Both the position numbers and the translations under genes were made by a program. Positions 25,418-35,500 of a stretch of DNA of 43,577 bases are shown piece by piece. Source of the DNA: Pontibacter diazotrophicus (GTDB lineage Bacteria > Bacteroidota > Bacteroidia > Cytophagales > Hymenobacteraceae); the NCBI RefSeq assembly GCF_003367245.1, contig NZ_QRGR01000043.1, positions 1-43,577 on the forward strand, given 5' to 3'. How positions within the stretch are numbered: position 1 is the stretch's first letter; every line of letters begins with the position of its first letter. The notes under the pieces are model-generated. The model ran no database searches. It was not told the DNA's origin and was given only the letters and a program-made list of their open reading frames with translations.

Positions 25418-26504
25418 GCTTCAGGAAATACCGGACGGGCCTCTTAGGACGGGATTCACCACAGGTGCATGTGCCACAGCCTGTAGTAAAGCCGCCTTGC
25501 AAGCCTTGATCACACAAAAAGAAGTGAAGCAAGTGTCTATTATGCTACCTGCTGGCACGAGCGTAGAGTTTGATATAGTTTCCTGCCACATAAGCCTGAG
25601 CGAAAGCAGCTGTACGATCAAAAAGGATGCGGGAGATGATCCTGATGTGACACATGGCGCCATCATAGGCGCTACTGTGAGACTGAATGAATCAGGGGAA
25701 ATAAGATTCCTTCAGGGTGAAGGAGTTGGGGTGGTAACCTTACCAGGCCTGGAAATAGGTGTGGGTGAGCCGGCCATCAATCCTGTTCCGCGCCAAATGA
25801 TTAAGAATGCCTGTAGAAAGGTTTTATCGGAACATGGCTTAGAGCACAAAGGCATTGATGTGACCATTTTTGTCGAAGATGGCGCTAAAATAGCTAAAAG
25901 GACGCTTAATGAACGCTTGGGTATAGTGGGGGGAATATCCATTTTAGGAACCACAGGCATTGTCACCCCCTTTTCAGCTTCCTCCTACATCGCTAGCATC
26001 AGGCAGGGTATCGATGTAGCCCTGGCTAATGGTACAGACGAACTTGTCATAAACTCAGGGGCAAGAAGTGAGAAATTCTTAAAAGCCTTGTTTCCGCATC
26101 TTCCTGAATTTGCCTTTGTCCATTACGGTAACTGGATTGGGGAAACCCTTCAAAAGATTGCAGAAAGCCCTGTCAGAAAAGTTTACATGGGGATTATGCT
26201 TGGTAAAGCTGTTAAATTGGCAGAAGGCCAGTTAGACACCCACAGCAGTAAGAATTCATGGAATAAGGAGTTTATCTATCAATTGGCAAAATCAAATCAT
26301 TATCCTGAAGCTGTTTTAAACCAGGTTTTAGAGCTGAACATGGCAGGAAGATTAACGGAATTATTTAATTTTACTTCCACGGAGAAATTTTACCAGGCAC
26401 TGTTGGAATCCTGCTTGGAAAAAAGCTTGCATATAGCTCCGAATGTTGACCTGGTTCTTTACCTTATCAACAAAGACGGAGCCTACATAAAATACACAAG
26501 ATGA
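25410..26504 (+). CDS. cbiD: Cobalt-precorrin-5B C1-methyltransferase
   Basis: CbiD methylates C1 in the anaerobic pathway, the step done by CobF in the aerobic one; no CobF is seen. The 364-residue protein has the hallmark LRTGFTTGACATACSKAAL near the start, KDAGDDPDVTHG (~72-83), GEGVGVVTLPGLEIGVGEPAINPVPR and GTTGIVTPFS. The start is the ATG at 25410, inside the end of cobK; an upstream TTG in the same frame at 25371 would duplicate cobK sequence. It overlaps the transporter gene by 4 bases. Confidence 0.95.
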   Translation: MSELQEIPDGPLRTGFTTGACATACSKAALQALITQKEVKQVSIMLPAGTSVEFDIVSCHISLSESSCTIKKDAGDDPDVTHGAIIGATVRLNESGEIRFLQGEGVGVVTLPGLEIGVGEPAINPVPRQMIKNACRKVLSEHGLEHKGIDVTIFVEDGAKIAKRTLNERLGIVGGISILGTTGIVTPFSASSYIASIRQGIDVALANGTDELVINSGARSEKFLKALFPHLPEFAFVHYGNWIGETLQKIAESPVRKVYMGIMLGKAVKLAEGQLDTHSSKNSWNKEFIYQLAKSNHYPEAVLNQVLELNMAGRLTELFNFTSTEKFYQALLESCLEKSLHIAPNVDLVLYLINKDGAYIKYTR

Positions 26505-27211
26505 TAAACATAATTAGTATCAGTCGCCCACTATTGGCAGGTGTATTACACTCCTTCGAACCTGATCATGTTACGGCGGTGTCGGTATTAGCAGCCGACA
26601 ACGCTATAAAAAAAAGAAAAACATCCTTCTCTGTTATATTCAGAGCATCTCAATGGGCTATGGGACATTCCGTCACGCTATTGCTTTTTGGGATGATTGC
26701 CCTGCTCTTTAAATCCACTGTACAAACAATAGTCGAAGATATTTCTTATTGGGCCGAACTTGCTGTAGGCCCTATTATGATCTTGTTGGGAATGCAGGCA
26801 ATAAAAAGAAACCATAAGCTAAATGAAATGATGCGTGACCATAAGAAGCTAGAGGAACATGATCATTTAAACAGCAACCCCATCCACCTTCATGGCAAAG
26901 GTGGAGAAGAAATTGCTATGAACCCTCTGAACCGCTCCTTTTGGATCGGTATGCTCCATGGACTAGCCGGTACAGGCGGTGTGCTAACCTCTGCCCTGGT
27001 GATTAGTGCCTCCACCATCAGTGAAGCTATCATGATACTGGTAATAGAGTCTGCCGGAATTATTCTGGCCATGGGTGTTTATAGCTATGTGCTGATTTCC
27101 ACAATGAGCAGATTTATAGAGCGTAACATGATCATCTTTAAATGGATGAACGGACTGGCGGGACTGGCTTCTATCCTTGTTGGGCTGGTGTGGATTTATA
27201 GTGCATTCTAA
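26501..27211 (+). CDS. UreH/NicO-like membrane metal transporter, probably for cobalt
   Basis: A membrane protein of 236 residues with about six hydrophobic segments. Metal-ligand-rich motifs are LHSFEPDHVTAVSVL in the first segment, SQWAMGHSVTL in the second and GMLHGLAGTGG in the fourth. A cytoplasmic-type linker (~107-140) is rich in His, Asp and Glu. The H-x3-PDH pattern resembles nickel/cobalt transporters of the NicO/UreH type (HxxxPDH or HAxDADH in relatives). Cobalt is inferred from its place between cbiD and cbiA under a cobalamin riboswitch. A paralogue occurs at 36957-37610 on the minus strand. No CbiMNQO system is present in the window. Confidence 0.8.
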   Translation: MINIISISRPLLAGVLHSFEPDHVTAVSVLAADNAIKKRKTSFSVIFRASQWAMGHSVTLLLFGMIALLFKSTVQTIVEDISYWAELAVGPIMILLGMQAIKRNHKLNEMMRDHKKLEEHDHLNSNPIHLHGKGGEEIAMNPLNRSFWIGMLHGLAGTGGVLTSALVISASTISEAIMILVIESAGIILAMGVYSYVLISTMSRFIERNMIIFKWMNGLAGLASILVGLVWIYSAF

Positions 27212-27254
27212 CTAAGTACTGCCTAAATATTCTGAACCAGTTTTCCCGAGACAA

Positions 27255-28553
27255 ATGGCAAAAGCGTTTGTGATAGCAGCACCTTGGAGCAACTCAGGTA
27301 AAACAACCTTTACCCTGGCTTTGTGCCGCCTGTTTAAAGGCCAGGGTTTAAATGTTCAGCCTTTCAAATGCGGTCCTGACTATATAGACACCCTGCACCA
27401 CAGCAGGGCAGCTGGGACTCCCAGTATCAACCTGGATACCGTCATGATGTCGGAAGAACATGTCCAGGAGCTTTTTACTGACTATACCTCAAGGGCTGAT
27501 GTGGCTATAGTAGAGGGTGTGATGGGCTTGTTTGATGGGGCTGTCAAAGGGAAGGGAAGCTCGGCTGAAATAGCAAAATTACTGGACCTGCCTGTTATCC
27601 TCGTCATGAATGCCAGCTCTATGGCCTATTCCGTTGCACCCATCCTCCACGGCCTGAAAACGTTCGACCCAAAGGTGAAGATTGCCGGTGTTGTCTTCAA
27701 CTTCGTCAGAACCGAATCACACTATACTTTTTTGAAAGAAGCATGTGAGGATGTGGGCCTTAAAGCGCTAGGGTATCTGCCTCCCAACGAGGAAATTAAA
27801 ATACCATCGCGGCACCTGGGCTTGTTTATAGAAGACAGCTTTGAACATACAATTGATAGGGCTGCCAAGCATGTGGAAGCTCATATTGCTGTTGAACAGC
27901 TCTTGAGCTGTGGAAAAGATATAGCAGTAGCAACAAAGCCTCGTAAAACAACTCTGCAAAAAAAATACAGGATAGCAGTTGCCCGAGACGAAGTCTTTTC
28001 CTTCACTTATTTTCAGAACTTAAAGAAATTCGAAGACTTAGGTGAGATTATATGGTTTAGCCCGCTTCGTGATACCACTTTGCCCGAAGCTGATATCCTG
28101 TACCTTGCCGGTGGCTATCCGGAGCTGCACCTAGAGGCTCTTTCCGGTAACAAAGTCATGAAGGAAGCGATCGCGGCCTTCGCAGCAAAGGGAGGAAAGA
28201 TAATAGCCGAGTGCGGCGGTATGATGTATCTGGGCAAAAGCATAACTAACGAGCAGGGAGGCACTTATGCAATGACTGGAGTCTTTGATTTCAGTACGTC
28301 TATGGAAAACAAGAAGCTTACTTTAGGATACCGGATGGTTTCCTTTGACAAGCTCAATCTCTCAGGTCATGAATTTCGCTATTCTTCCCTTATACATCAT
28401 CAGGAACCACCTGCTGTAGCTCAAGTATATTCAGCAAGTGGCATAGAAGTAAACACCAGATTGTACCGCTATAAAAATGTCATAGCCAGCTACATACATT
28501 TTTATTGGGCTGAAGGCAATCAGTTAGAGCAAATCTTGGATCACCTGGCATAA
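27255..28553 (+). CDS. cbiA: Cobyrinate a,c-diamide synthase
   Basis: CbiA/CobB amidates the a and c side chains using ATP and glutamine. The 432-residue protein has the ATPase domain with APWSNSGKTTF (~9-19) and FKCGPDYIDTLHH (~37-49), then EGVMGLFDG (~94-102). The C-terminal glutamine amidotransferase domain carries Cys320 in AECGGMMYLG, and SYIHFYW near the end is the histidine region. It is the last gene of the riboswitch operon. A 43-base gap separates it from the transporter gene, and its stop faces that of cbiX only 31 bases away. Confidence 0.95.
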   Translation: MAKAFVIAAPWSNSGKTTFTLALCRLFKGQGLNVQPFKCGPDYIDTLHHSRAAGTPSINLDTVMMSEEHVQELFTDYTSRADVAIVEGVMGLFDGAVKGKGSSAEIAKLLDLPVILVMNASSMAYSVAPILHGLKTFDPKVKIAGVVFNFVRTESHYTFLKEACEDVGLKALGYLPPNEEIKIPSRHLGLFIEDSFEHTIDRAAKHVEAHIAVEQLLSCGKDIAVATKPRKTTLQKKYRIAVARDEVFSFTYFQNLKKFEDLGEIIWFSPLRDTTLPEADILYLAGGYPELHLEALSGNKVMKEAIAAFAAKGGKIIAECGGMMYLGKSITNEQGGTYAMTGVFDFSTSMENKKLTLGYRMVSFDKLNLSGHEFRYSSLIHHQEPPAVAQVYSASGIEVNTRLYRYKNVIASYIHFYWAEGNQLEQILDHLA

Positions 28554-28584
28554 CCTCCCCTGAGAGATACAAGGCTCTGCGTTT

Positions 28585-29526
28585 TCAGATACCCAATACC
28601 TTCTTCAACTTACTACCCAGCGTGTTCTTCTTCTCTCCTACTTTTTCATCTTCCTCGAAAAGGATACCTTTTACATTCAGGTGATGGCCCACCTGCTCCT
28701 GCCCCTGCTCCTGCTCAAAACCGATGATCTGCTTACGGTATTTACAGAGTTGGCAGTTCATATTCCCCACTCCGTTAATCGCCTGCTCCAAGCGTTCATC
28801 AAAAGCCTTCAACATCAACTCGTCTGTTCCGAACGGAGCGGTATAAACATACTCAGCGGATGATGTGTTGTTCTGTTCATCTACTGTTGCGTATATCCTG
28901 TCAAGCAGAATGCCGGTGAAGAAAAAGAACGGAATGACGATCGTTCTTTTAAAGCCTAATTTATCAACTAACTGCAAAGATTCCCGGACAGAAGGATAAG
29001 CAGTGCCACTGTAAGCGGTGGTAGCAAATCCAAATCCCATGCCTTCCCAGAGCATGCTCATCAGCTTTTGTACATCGCTGTTCGCATCAGGGTCTGTTGT
29101 GCCTCTTCCTACTACAACAAGGCATGTTTCTTTGCGGTCAAGGGGCGATAAGGACGCTTCCGTTTCCTCTATTCGCTTTTTAGCCAGGTCCAGGAGAAAA
29201 GCGTTAACTCCTATAGGGCTTCCCATTTTGATGTTCAGGTCATCATAGTAGGTCTGGATCGTATTCAGTTCGTAGGGAATATCATTCTTGGCGTGTGCTC
29301 CTGCAAAAAGAATAACAGGTAAGGCATAGATAGTCCGTACACCCTTCGCATACATGCGTTCAACGGCTGCATCATAAAGGGGGTGATTAAATTCCAGAAA
29401 ACCGTAATCTACTTCATAGTCATTTTTGTAGCGGTCTTTCAGGATTTCAACCAGCGTTTTAAATGAATCTACTGCCGCGGTTTTTCTACTGCCATGGCCG
29501 CAAAGCAAAACTCCTTTCTTCATCAT
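28585..29526 (-). CDS. cbiX: Sirohydrochlorin cobaltochelatase CbiX, long form
   Basis: CbiX inserts Co2+ into sirohydrochlorin at the start of the anaerobic route. The 313-residue protein has two ferrochelatase-like halves: LCGHGSR with His11 and LPVILFAGAHAKNDIP with His78 in the first, and VVVGRGTTDPDAN, IPFFFFTGILLDRI in the second. After residue 255 comes an extension with MNCQLC (Met256, Cys258, Cys261), which fits the MxCxxC motif of the Fe-S centre described in Bacillus megaterium CbiX, then a Gln/Glu-rich and Lys-rich tail. A His-rich metal store is largely missing; only HH near residue 282 remains. It is the last gene of the minus-strand block. Confidence 0.92.
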   Translation of the reverse strand: MMKKGVLLCGHGSRKTAAVDSFKTLVEILKDRYKNDYEVDYGFLEFNHPLYDAAVERMYAKGVRTIYALPVILFAGAHAKNDIPYELNTIQTYYDDLNIKMGSPIGVNAFLLDLAKKRIEETEASLSPLDRKETCLVVVGRGTTDPDANSDVQKLMSMLWEGMGFGFATTAYSGTAYPSVRESLQLVDKLGFKRTIVIPFFFFTGILLDRIYATVDEQNNTSSAEYVYTAPFGTDELMLKAFDERLEQAINGVGNMNCQLCKYRKQIIGFEQEQGQEQVGHHLNVKGILFEEDEKVGEKKNTLGSKLKKVLGI

Positions 29527-29571
29527 TGTATCTTCTTAAATGCCTCTTAATTATAAATAGTAGCGTAGTTC

Positions 29572-30336
29572 TTATACTTGGGAGCTTTTTGCTGATAAAA
29601 CCGAATCATTTGTTATGGGCGCAGCTCCGATCAAAAACACAACCGGCATCTGAATAGCGCTTTGCTCTATTTTCTTCTGTATAGTAGCCAGTGTTGCACT
29701 GATGATCATTTGGTTTGATCTGGACACGTTGGACACTGCACTGACCGGAATAGAACCGTCTTCACAAACTTCAATGAGTTTTTCCACTATCTTCTCTAGG
29801 CTTTTCAGGCCCATGTATAATGCTATGGTATTTCCCGCCTTTAACATGGCCGCAATTCCATTCAACTGTTCAAATGAATAATCTGCAGTATGTGCCGTAC
29901 AGATGAGCACAGCATTCGATCTATGCCGCTCTGTCAACGGGATGTTCAGCAAACCGGCAGCCCCCAAGGCCGCGGAAATTCCAGGCACTACCTCGAAAGG
30001 GATATTCTTCTGCAGTAGGTAGCGGGCTTCCTCTGCAGCACGGCCGTAGATATAAGGGTCCCCAGACTTAAGCCGTACCACATTTTTCCCTTTTCTCCAA
30101 TACTGCTCCAGCAATTGATTGATGTGCTCCTGCCTGTCTGTCTGGTTTGTGGCATCCCCATATTTCCTTCCGGCATATACTTTTTCAGCCTCTGTATTCA
30201 GGCTTAATATTTCGTCCGAAATAAGGTTATCATAGAGAATCACCTCTGCATTTTTGATGCAGTTGTAGGCTTTTATAGTGAGAAGCTCTACGTCGCCAGG
30301 TCCTGCTCCTATGATTAATACTTTATTTGCATTCAT
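29572..30336 (-). CDS. cobA: Uroporphyrinogen-III C-methyltransferase
   Basis: This SUMT adds methyl groups at C2 and C7 of uroporphyrinogen III to give precorrin-2, the entry to the corrin pathway and to sirohaem. The 254-residue protein has VLIIGAGPGDVELLTIKA, DNLISDEIL, VYAGRKYGD, VVRLKSGDPYIYGRAAEEA and VVPGISAALGAAG, all classic for CobA. TERHRSNAVLICTAH and the end motif match single-domain SUMT. No CysG-type dehydrogenase domain is fused, and no precorrin-2 dehydrogenase is present in the window, so that gene must be elsewhere. It sits between chlID (149-base gap) and cbiX (45-base gap). Confidence 0.95.
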   Translation of the reverse strand: MNANKVLIIGAGPGDVELLTIKAYNCIKNAEVILYDNLISDEILSLNTEAEKVYAGRKYGDATNQTDRQEHINQLLEQYWRKGKNVVRLKSGDPYIYGRAAEEARYLLQKNIPFEVVPGISAALGAAGLLNIPLTERHRSNAVLICTAHTADYSFEQLNGIAAMLKAGNTIALYMGLKSLEKIVEKLIEVCEDGSIPVSAVSNVSRSNQMIISATLATIQKKIEQSAIQMPVVFLIGAAPITNDSVLSAKSSQV

Positions 30337-30485
30337 GATGACCTAAAATTACAGAAACAAGCGTATTATACTGCAAAACTGCCCTCTATCTCAACTCCTT
30401 TTAAAGTGAGTTAGCGTGTGTAGTAAACATACAACCTGGTTTGATTAATGAAGCGTACCTATCTTACCACTGTTGACAGAAGGCC

Positions 30486-32471
30486 CTACAACAATTTATT
30501 GACCAGCGGGGTTAAACTTTCAGAAGTAAGCTCATTAATAGATATGTACTGTCCTCCCAATAGCTTAGCCAACTCCCCGGCCTTACCTAATTGCAGATAG
30601 TCATTTTCTGTGTTCAAGACCAAAGAGGAAACGTTCATATCTTTTAGCTGTGTGGCTAAAAGACGGATTTGACTCCAGGCATCTCCTCCACCCGGCAGCG
30701 CTACATTCGCTTTACCATCGCTGAGGATGACCAGCAAGGGTTGTAAATCTTCTTCTGGGTTGAGCTTGCTTAACACCTGAATAGTAGTTTGCATTGCATG
30801 CGGAAGCGGTGTACGCCCTCCCGTTGGTAAATTTCTCATGGCCTGTTCAGCCAGCTCTACACTGTTCGTTGGGTAGAGCAGCACCTGTGCTTCTATACCT
30901 CTAAAAGAAATCACACCCACCGTATCCCGTCTTTGGTAAGCATCCGTCAGAAGACTAAGTACGGTACCTTTAACGGCTTCCATGCGGCGGCTTGCCGCCA
31001 TCGATCCGGAAGCATCCACCACAAACAAGATAAGGTTACCCACTTTGCCCTTACGTACCTTCTGATGAAGGTCGTCCCGAGATACAGTTAACTGTTCTGG
31101 GTCACGCAACAAGGCATGGTAAACGGTCGCATCTATGGCTATGTCCGTCGCATCTTTGTTTGGTTCAGCACGGACATACAAGCCTCGCTGAGAATTATTG
31201 GACTGGCTTCTACGGCCAGCAGATGCCTGCAATGTTTGCTTTTTGATGGACTCCACCTCTAAATGGGGTAAAGCCATTGCCGGAGCAGCTCCAAAGACCT
31301 GCTCTTCTACCGGCGCGTCCTGCTGTGGTTTTTCCTCTTCCTCCTGGGCCTTGTCAGGCGAAGAGGGTTCTGCGTCTGATGATGCCCCTGGGCTACTTTC
31401 CGGTTGAGAGGACTTGTTATTCTCTGATGGAGGGGCAGGTGTATTTTCAGGCTTATCTTTTGAATCTGAGGTCGCCTGTTGCATCAACTCCTCCAGCCTA
31501 TCTTCCTTTATTTTACTCTCTGAAAATGGGCTTTTACGTTTCCGATGTGCTAAAACCAATTCGGCAGACTGGCGAATGTCTTCTGCAGTAACCTCGGAAC
31601 GTTTGTATAAAGCGGCCAGGGTAAGCGCCGTTTTATACATCACAATATCTGCCCGCAGGCTAGTGACTCCTAATTCTGTACAAAGCTGACTGATAAGCGT
31701 AAGCAAGCCTTCAGGCATGGTAACAGAAGGCAGCAACTCTTTAGCAGCTATAAGTTGCCGCTGCAAGGCCTCCTGTTGCGCCGTCCATTCTGCCACGAAA
31801 TTTTGCGGATTGGTTTCAAAGGCAATCCGGCGGCGCACGACCTCTGTCCTCTCTTTTACATCCCGCGGCGCTTCAACATCGACCATCATTCCAAACCTAT
31901 CCAGAAACTGCGGGCGAAGGTTTCCTTCCTCCGGGTTCATTGTTCCAATCAACGTAAACCTGGCAGGATGGCTCACAGATAGTCCTTCCCGCTGTATGGT
32001 GTTTAACCCCATAGCAGACACATCCAAAAGCACATCTACTAAATGATCGGATAATAAATTCACTTCATCGATGTAAAGAATACCCTGGTGCGCAGCAGCT
32101 AAAAGGCCTGGCTGTAATTTCTTTTTCCGTTCTGCCAATACGCCTTCCAGATCAAGGCTTCCGATTACACGGTCTTCCGTAGCACCCAAGGGGAGATTGA
32201 TGAATGGGACCTGTGTATCTATTACCTGTAAATCAGGTTGCTGACAAGCCTCACATGTTTGTAAAGGTGAGCCTGGTGGACAGTTGAAAGGGCAATCAGC
32301 CACTTTTGGTATAGAGGGCGCTACCTCTGCTAAAGCGCGCGCAGCCGTACTTTTTGCCGTACCCTTGTCTCCCCGGATGAGCACACCTCCTATACCGGGA
32401 TTGATGGCACATAGAAGCAAAGCTACCTTTAGTTTTTCCTGCCCTACTATGGCTGTAAAGGGATAGTTCAT
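30486..32471 (-). CDS. Fused ChlI-ChlD-type subunit of a magnesium/cobalt chelatase
   Basis: A 661-residue fusion of an AAA+ ATPase and a von Willebrand A domain, as in BchI/BchD. Next to cobN it is predicted to power cobalt insertion in place of CobS/CobT. The AAA part (~1-340) has GQEKLKVALLL, Walker A GDKGTAKST, Walker B ILYIDEVNLL and the sensor TMNPEEGNLRPQFLDRFG. A four-cysteine cluster in PFNCPPGSPLQTCEACQQ near residue 75 may bind metal. A Pro/Glu/Ser-rich linker (~345-410) leads to the VWA domain, whose MIDAS motif reads FVVDASGSM. The ATG at 32471 (MNYPFTAIVGQ) is preferred to a GTG 18 bases upstream. It lies 59 bases after cobN. Confidence 0.93.
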   Translation of the reverse strand: MNYPFTAIVGQEKLKVALLLCAINPGIGGVLIRGDKGTAKSTAARALAEVAPSIPKVADCPFNCPPGSPLQTCEACQQPDLQVIDTQVPFINLPLGATEDRVIGSLDLEGVLAERKKKLQPGLLAAAHQGILYIDEVNLLSDHLVDVLLDVSAMGLNTIQREGLSVSHPARFTLIGTMNPEEGNLRPQFLDRFGMMVDVEAPRDVKERTEVVRRRIAFETNPQNFVAEWTAQQEALQRQLIAAKELLPSVTMPEGLLTLISQLCTELGVTSLRADIVMYKTALTLAALYKRSEVTAEDIRQSAELVLAHRKRKSPFSESKIKEDRLEELMQQATSDSKDKPENTPAPPSENNKSSQPESSPGASSDAEPSSPDKAQEEEEKPQQDAPVEEQVFGAAPAMALPHLEVESIKKQTLQASAGRRSQSNNSQRGLYVRAEPNKDATDIAIDATVYHALLRDPEQLTVSRDDLHQKVRKGKVGNLILFVVDASGSMAASRRMEAVKGTVLSLLTDAYQRRDTVGVISFRGIEAQVLLYPTNSVELAEQAMRNLPTGGRTPLPHAMQTTIQVLSKLNPEEDLQPLLVILSDGKANVALPGGGDAWSQIRLLATQLKDMNVSSLVLNTENDYLQLGKAGELAKLLGGQYISINELTSESLTPLVNKLL

Positions 32472-32530
32472 ATGGATAGATGTAAACACAACCGGAATCT
32501 TACTGCTGATGATTTAAATCACTCCGGCTC

Positions 32531-35500
32531 TTAAACTTCATTTCTTGCTTCTAACATTGTTTCGCTGCTCAGGTAAACGTCTTGCAATGCCTGAAGCATT
32601 GCAGGGGATGGTGTTTCCCACATGCCCCGTTGGGCAGCCTCTAACAGACGCTCGGCAACAGCATGCAAGGCCCAGGGATTATTGTCAGCAAAGAACTCCT
32701 GCATTCCTTTATCCAGCGCATAGGTTTCAGCTACTTTTTCATACATCCAATCGTCCACCACATGCGCCGTTGCGTCATATCCGAAAATATAATCGACAGT
32801 AGCCGTTAACTCTAACCCACCTTTATAGCCATGTCGTTTAATGCCGTCCAGCCATTTTGGGTTCACCACCCTGGTACGGAATACACGGTTAACCTCTTCT
32901 TTCAGGTCACGCACAATTGGTCTCGACGGATCCTGTGTATCACCAAAATAATTTTTGGGTTGTTGCCCTGTCAGGCTGCGGATGGTGGCAATCATGCCGC
33001 CATGGTATTGCAGGTAATCGTCACTGTCAAAGATATCGTGCTCGCGGTTGTCCTGGTTATGAAGCGCGACTTCCACTACTGACAGCCTCTGCGCAAACTC
33101 GCTACGCGCTTCTACGCCACTCACACTTCCTGTGTAAGCGTAGCCACCCCAGTTAATGTAAGTTTGGGCAAAATCGGCATCTGAGTGCCAGTTCTTTTCC
33201 TGTATCAGTGGTAATATGCCTGCTCCGTAACTGCCGGGAGGGGACCCAAAGATCCTGAACCCAGCCCGCTGTTCAGCTTCTTCAATAGGCATGTCTTCCT
33301 GTGACTGCAATTCAGCCAGATCTCTCAGATAATGCTTGCGAACGAAGTTCTCCTCTTCCGGTTCATCCAGGGAAATAATTAATTGTACTGCATTATCTAT
33401 CAGCTCTATCAAATGAGGAAAGGCATCCCTGAAAAAACCGCTGATGCGCGTGGTGACATCTATACGGGGCCTTCCCAGCTCCTGCAACGGAATTACGTCA
33501 AGCTTTACCACACGTCGGCTTTCTGTTTGCCAGATGGGCCGTACTCCTAATAAAGCCAGAATTTCAGCCACGTCATCACCATGCGTTCGCATGGCACTTG
33601 TTCCCCAGATGCTGATGCCGACGTTTTCAGGGTAAAGCCCTGTTTCTTTTAAATGACGTTCCAGTACTTCACGGGCGAGTTGTTGGCCTACCTCCCAGGC
33701 TGCCTGCGAAGGTAAGGCGCGGGGATCAACCGTATAGAAATTACGCCCGGTAGGTAATATGTGGGCCATCCCACGGGTAGGTGCCCCACTAGGTCCGGCC
33801 GGTACGTAACCACCTGATAACCCATGCAAAAGATTTGTTATCTCATCGTACGTATGCGCCAGATTAGGCAAGACTTTACCAGACACAAATTCCAGCACCT
33901 GCCGTACAGCGTCAAGACCGGGTGTGGTCAATTCCATGTCAAATGTTTCCTGTAGTACTTCAGGAATGGCGTCTGTGCTGTAGTTATACTTTTGCAGAAC
34001 ACGAAATAAATGATTACTCAGTTCATCTATTACTTCCAGAACATCCGCTCCTGTTACCAAAGGTCGTCCGGCTAATGTAATGAAATGGGCAGGCAAGACA
34101 TCAAGACGCTGCCCTTTGTAACTCAGCAACTCATTTATATCAAATCCGAACAGAGAAGCTATGGCTGTCTGCAGGCCCGGCACATCTATATTGGCAAGCC
34201 TGGTCAGTGACTGGAGCATATCGATTAAAGCATCTCCGGCTGGTGCCTCTCCTAATATATGCAGTCCATGCCGTATCTGAGCCGCTCCCAGTTCACACAG
34301 ATATCCGTCAATATCTTCAATTAAATGCGCTATGTCCTTACCATCCATTTCGGCCAAACTCACAGGAACACCCTCGGGTGTCATTTCTTCGTCCCAGTCG
34401 TGCTTGTGGTCCCCGTGGTCACGCTGCAGCATAACAGCAAGGTCTTTATCTAAATTCGTTTGCTTGATCAGGTCCCATATCTGCCTTTGCAGCAACGGAA
34501 GCTTAGTGGGATCCAAAGTTTCTACCTGGTAATACTCATCCACCAGCTGTGTAAGCTGCGCCAGCTCACCGTAACTGTCCGCAGAGGTCATAGGCGGCGT
34601 AAGATGGTCAACCACCACAGCATGCGCCCGGCGCTTAGCCTGAGAACCTTCACCGGGATCATTGATGATAAAGGGGTAAAACAAAGGCATGTCTCCAAGA
34701 AAAGCATCCGGGAAACAGTTCTTTGAAAGTCCAATACCTTTTCCCGGCAACCATTCCAACGTGCCGTGTTTTCCTACATGCACAATGGCGTCGGCACCCC
34801 AGTCATCGCGAAGCCAGCGGTACAAGGCGTAATAATGATGCGTGGGTGGTAAGTCAGGCTGGTGGTAAATGGCATCAGGATCCATGCCATAGCCACGGGG
34901 CGGTTGCAGGACTACCATTACGTTCCCTAATTCAAGCCCAGCAAGTGAAATGTGCCCGTTGTGTACGTATGTTTCTCCCGGCGGTGGCCCCCATTGCTTC
35001 TGCATTTTTTGCTGTAAAGCTTCCGGAAGCTGAGAAAACCAGTCCACGTACTTGTCGAAGGCCACTCTGCCTACGGCATTATCCAGCTGTTCCGGTGTCA
35101 GGTATGTTTCATCGTAGGAACAACGATTGATCAGGGTATGAATAAGCTCAGTACCTGAAATAGGAAGATCCTCTATATGATAACCCTCCGCCTGCATAGC
35201 ATGCAGTATAGTTAACAAAGAGGCTGGTGCATCCAGGCCTACGGCATTCCCTATCTGAGAAGCTTTGCTACTGGAGTTGGTAAAAATAAAAGCAATCCGC
35301 TTTTCAGGGTTGGGCAAATGTCGTAATCGGGCAAAGCGAGCAGCCAGGCCGGCAACGCGTTCAATCCGGTCTTCCTGCGGTTCGTATCCTTTCGCTTCCC
35401 GGCCTTTCTCTTTAAAAGAAACAGGCACTGTGATAATGCGTCCGTCAAATTCAGGAATTGCTACGTTCATGGCAGTGTCCAGCGGATTTAATCCCCTGCT

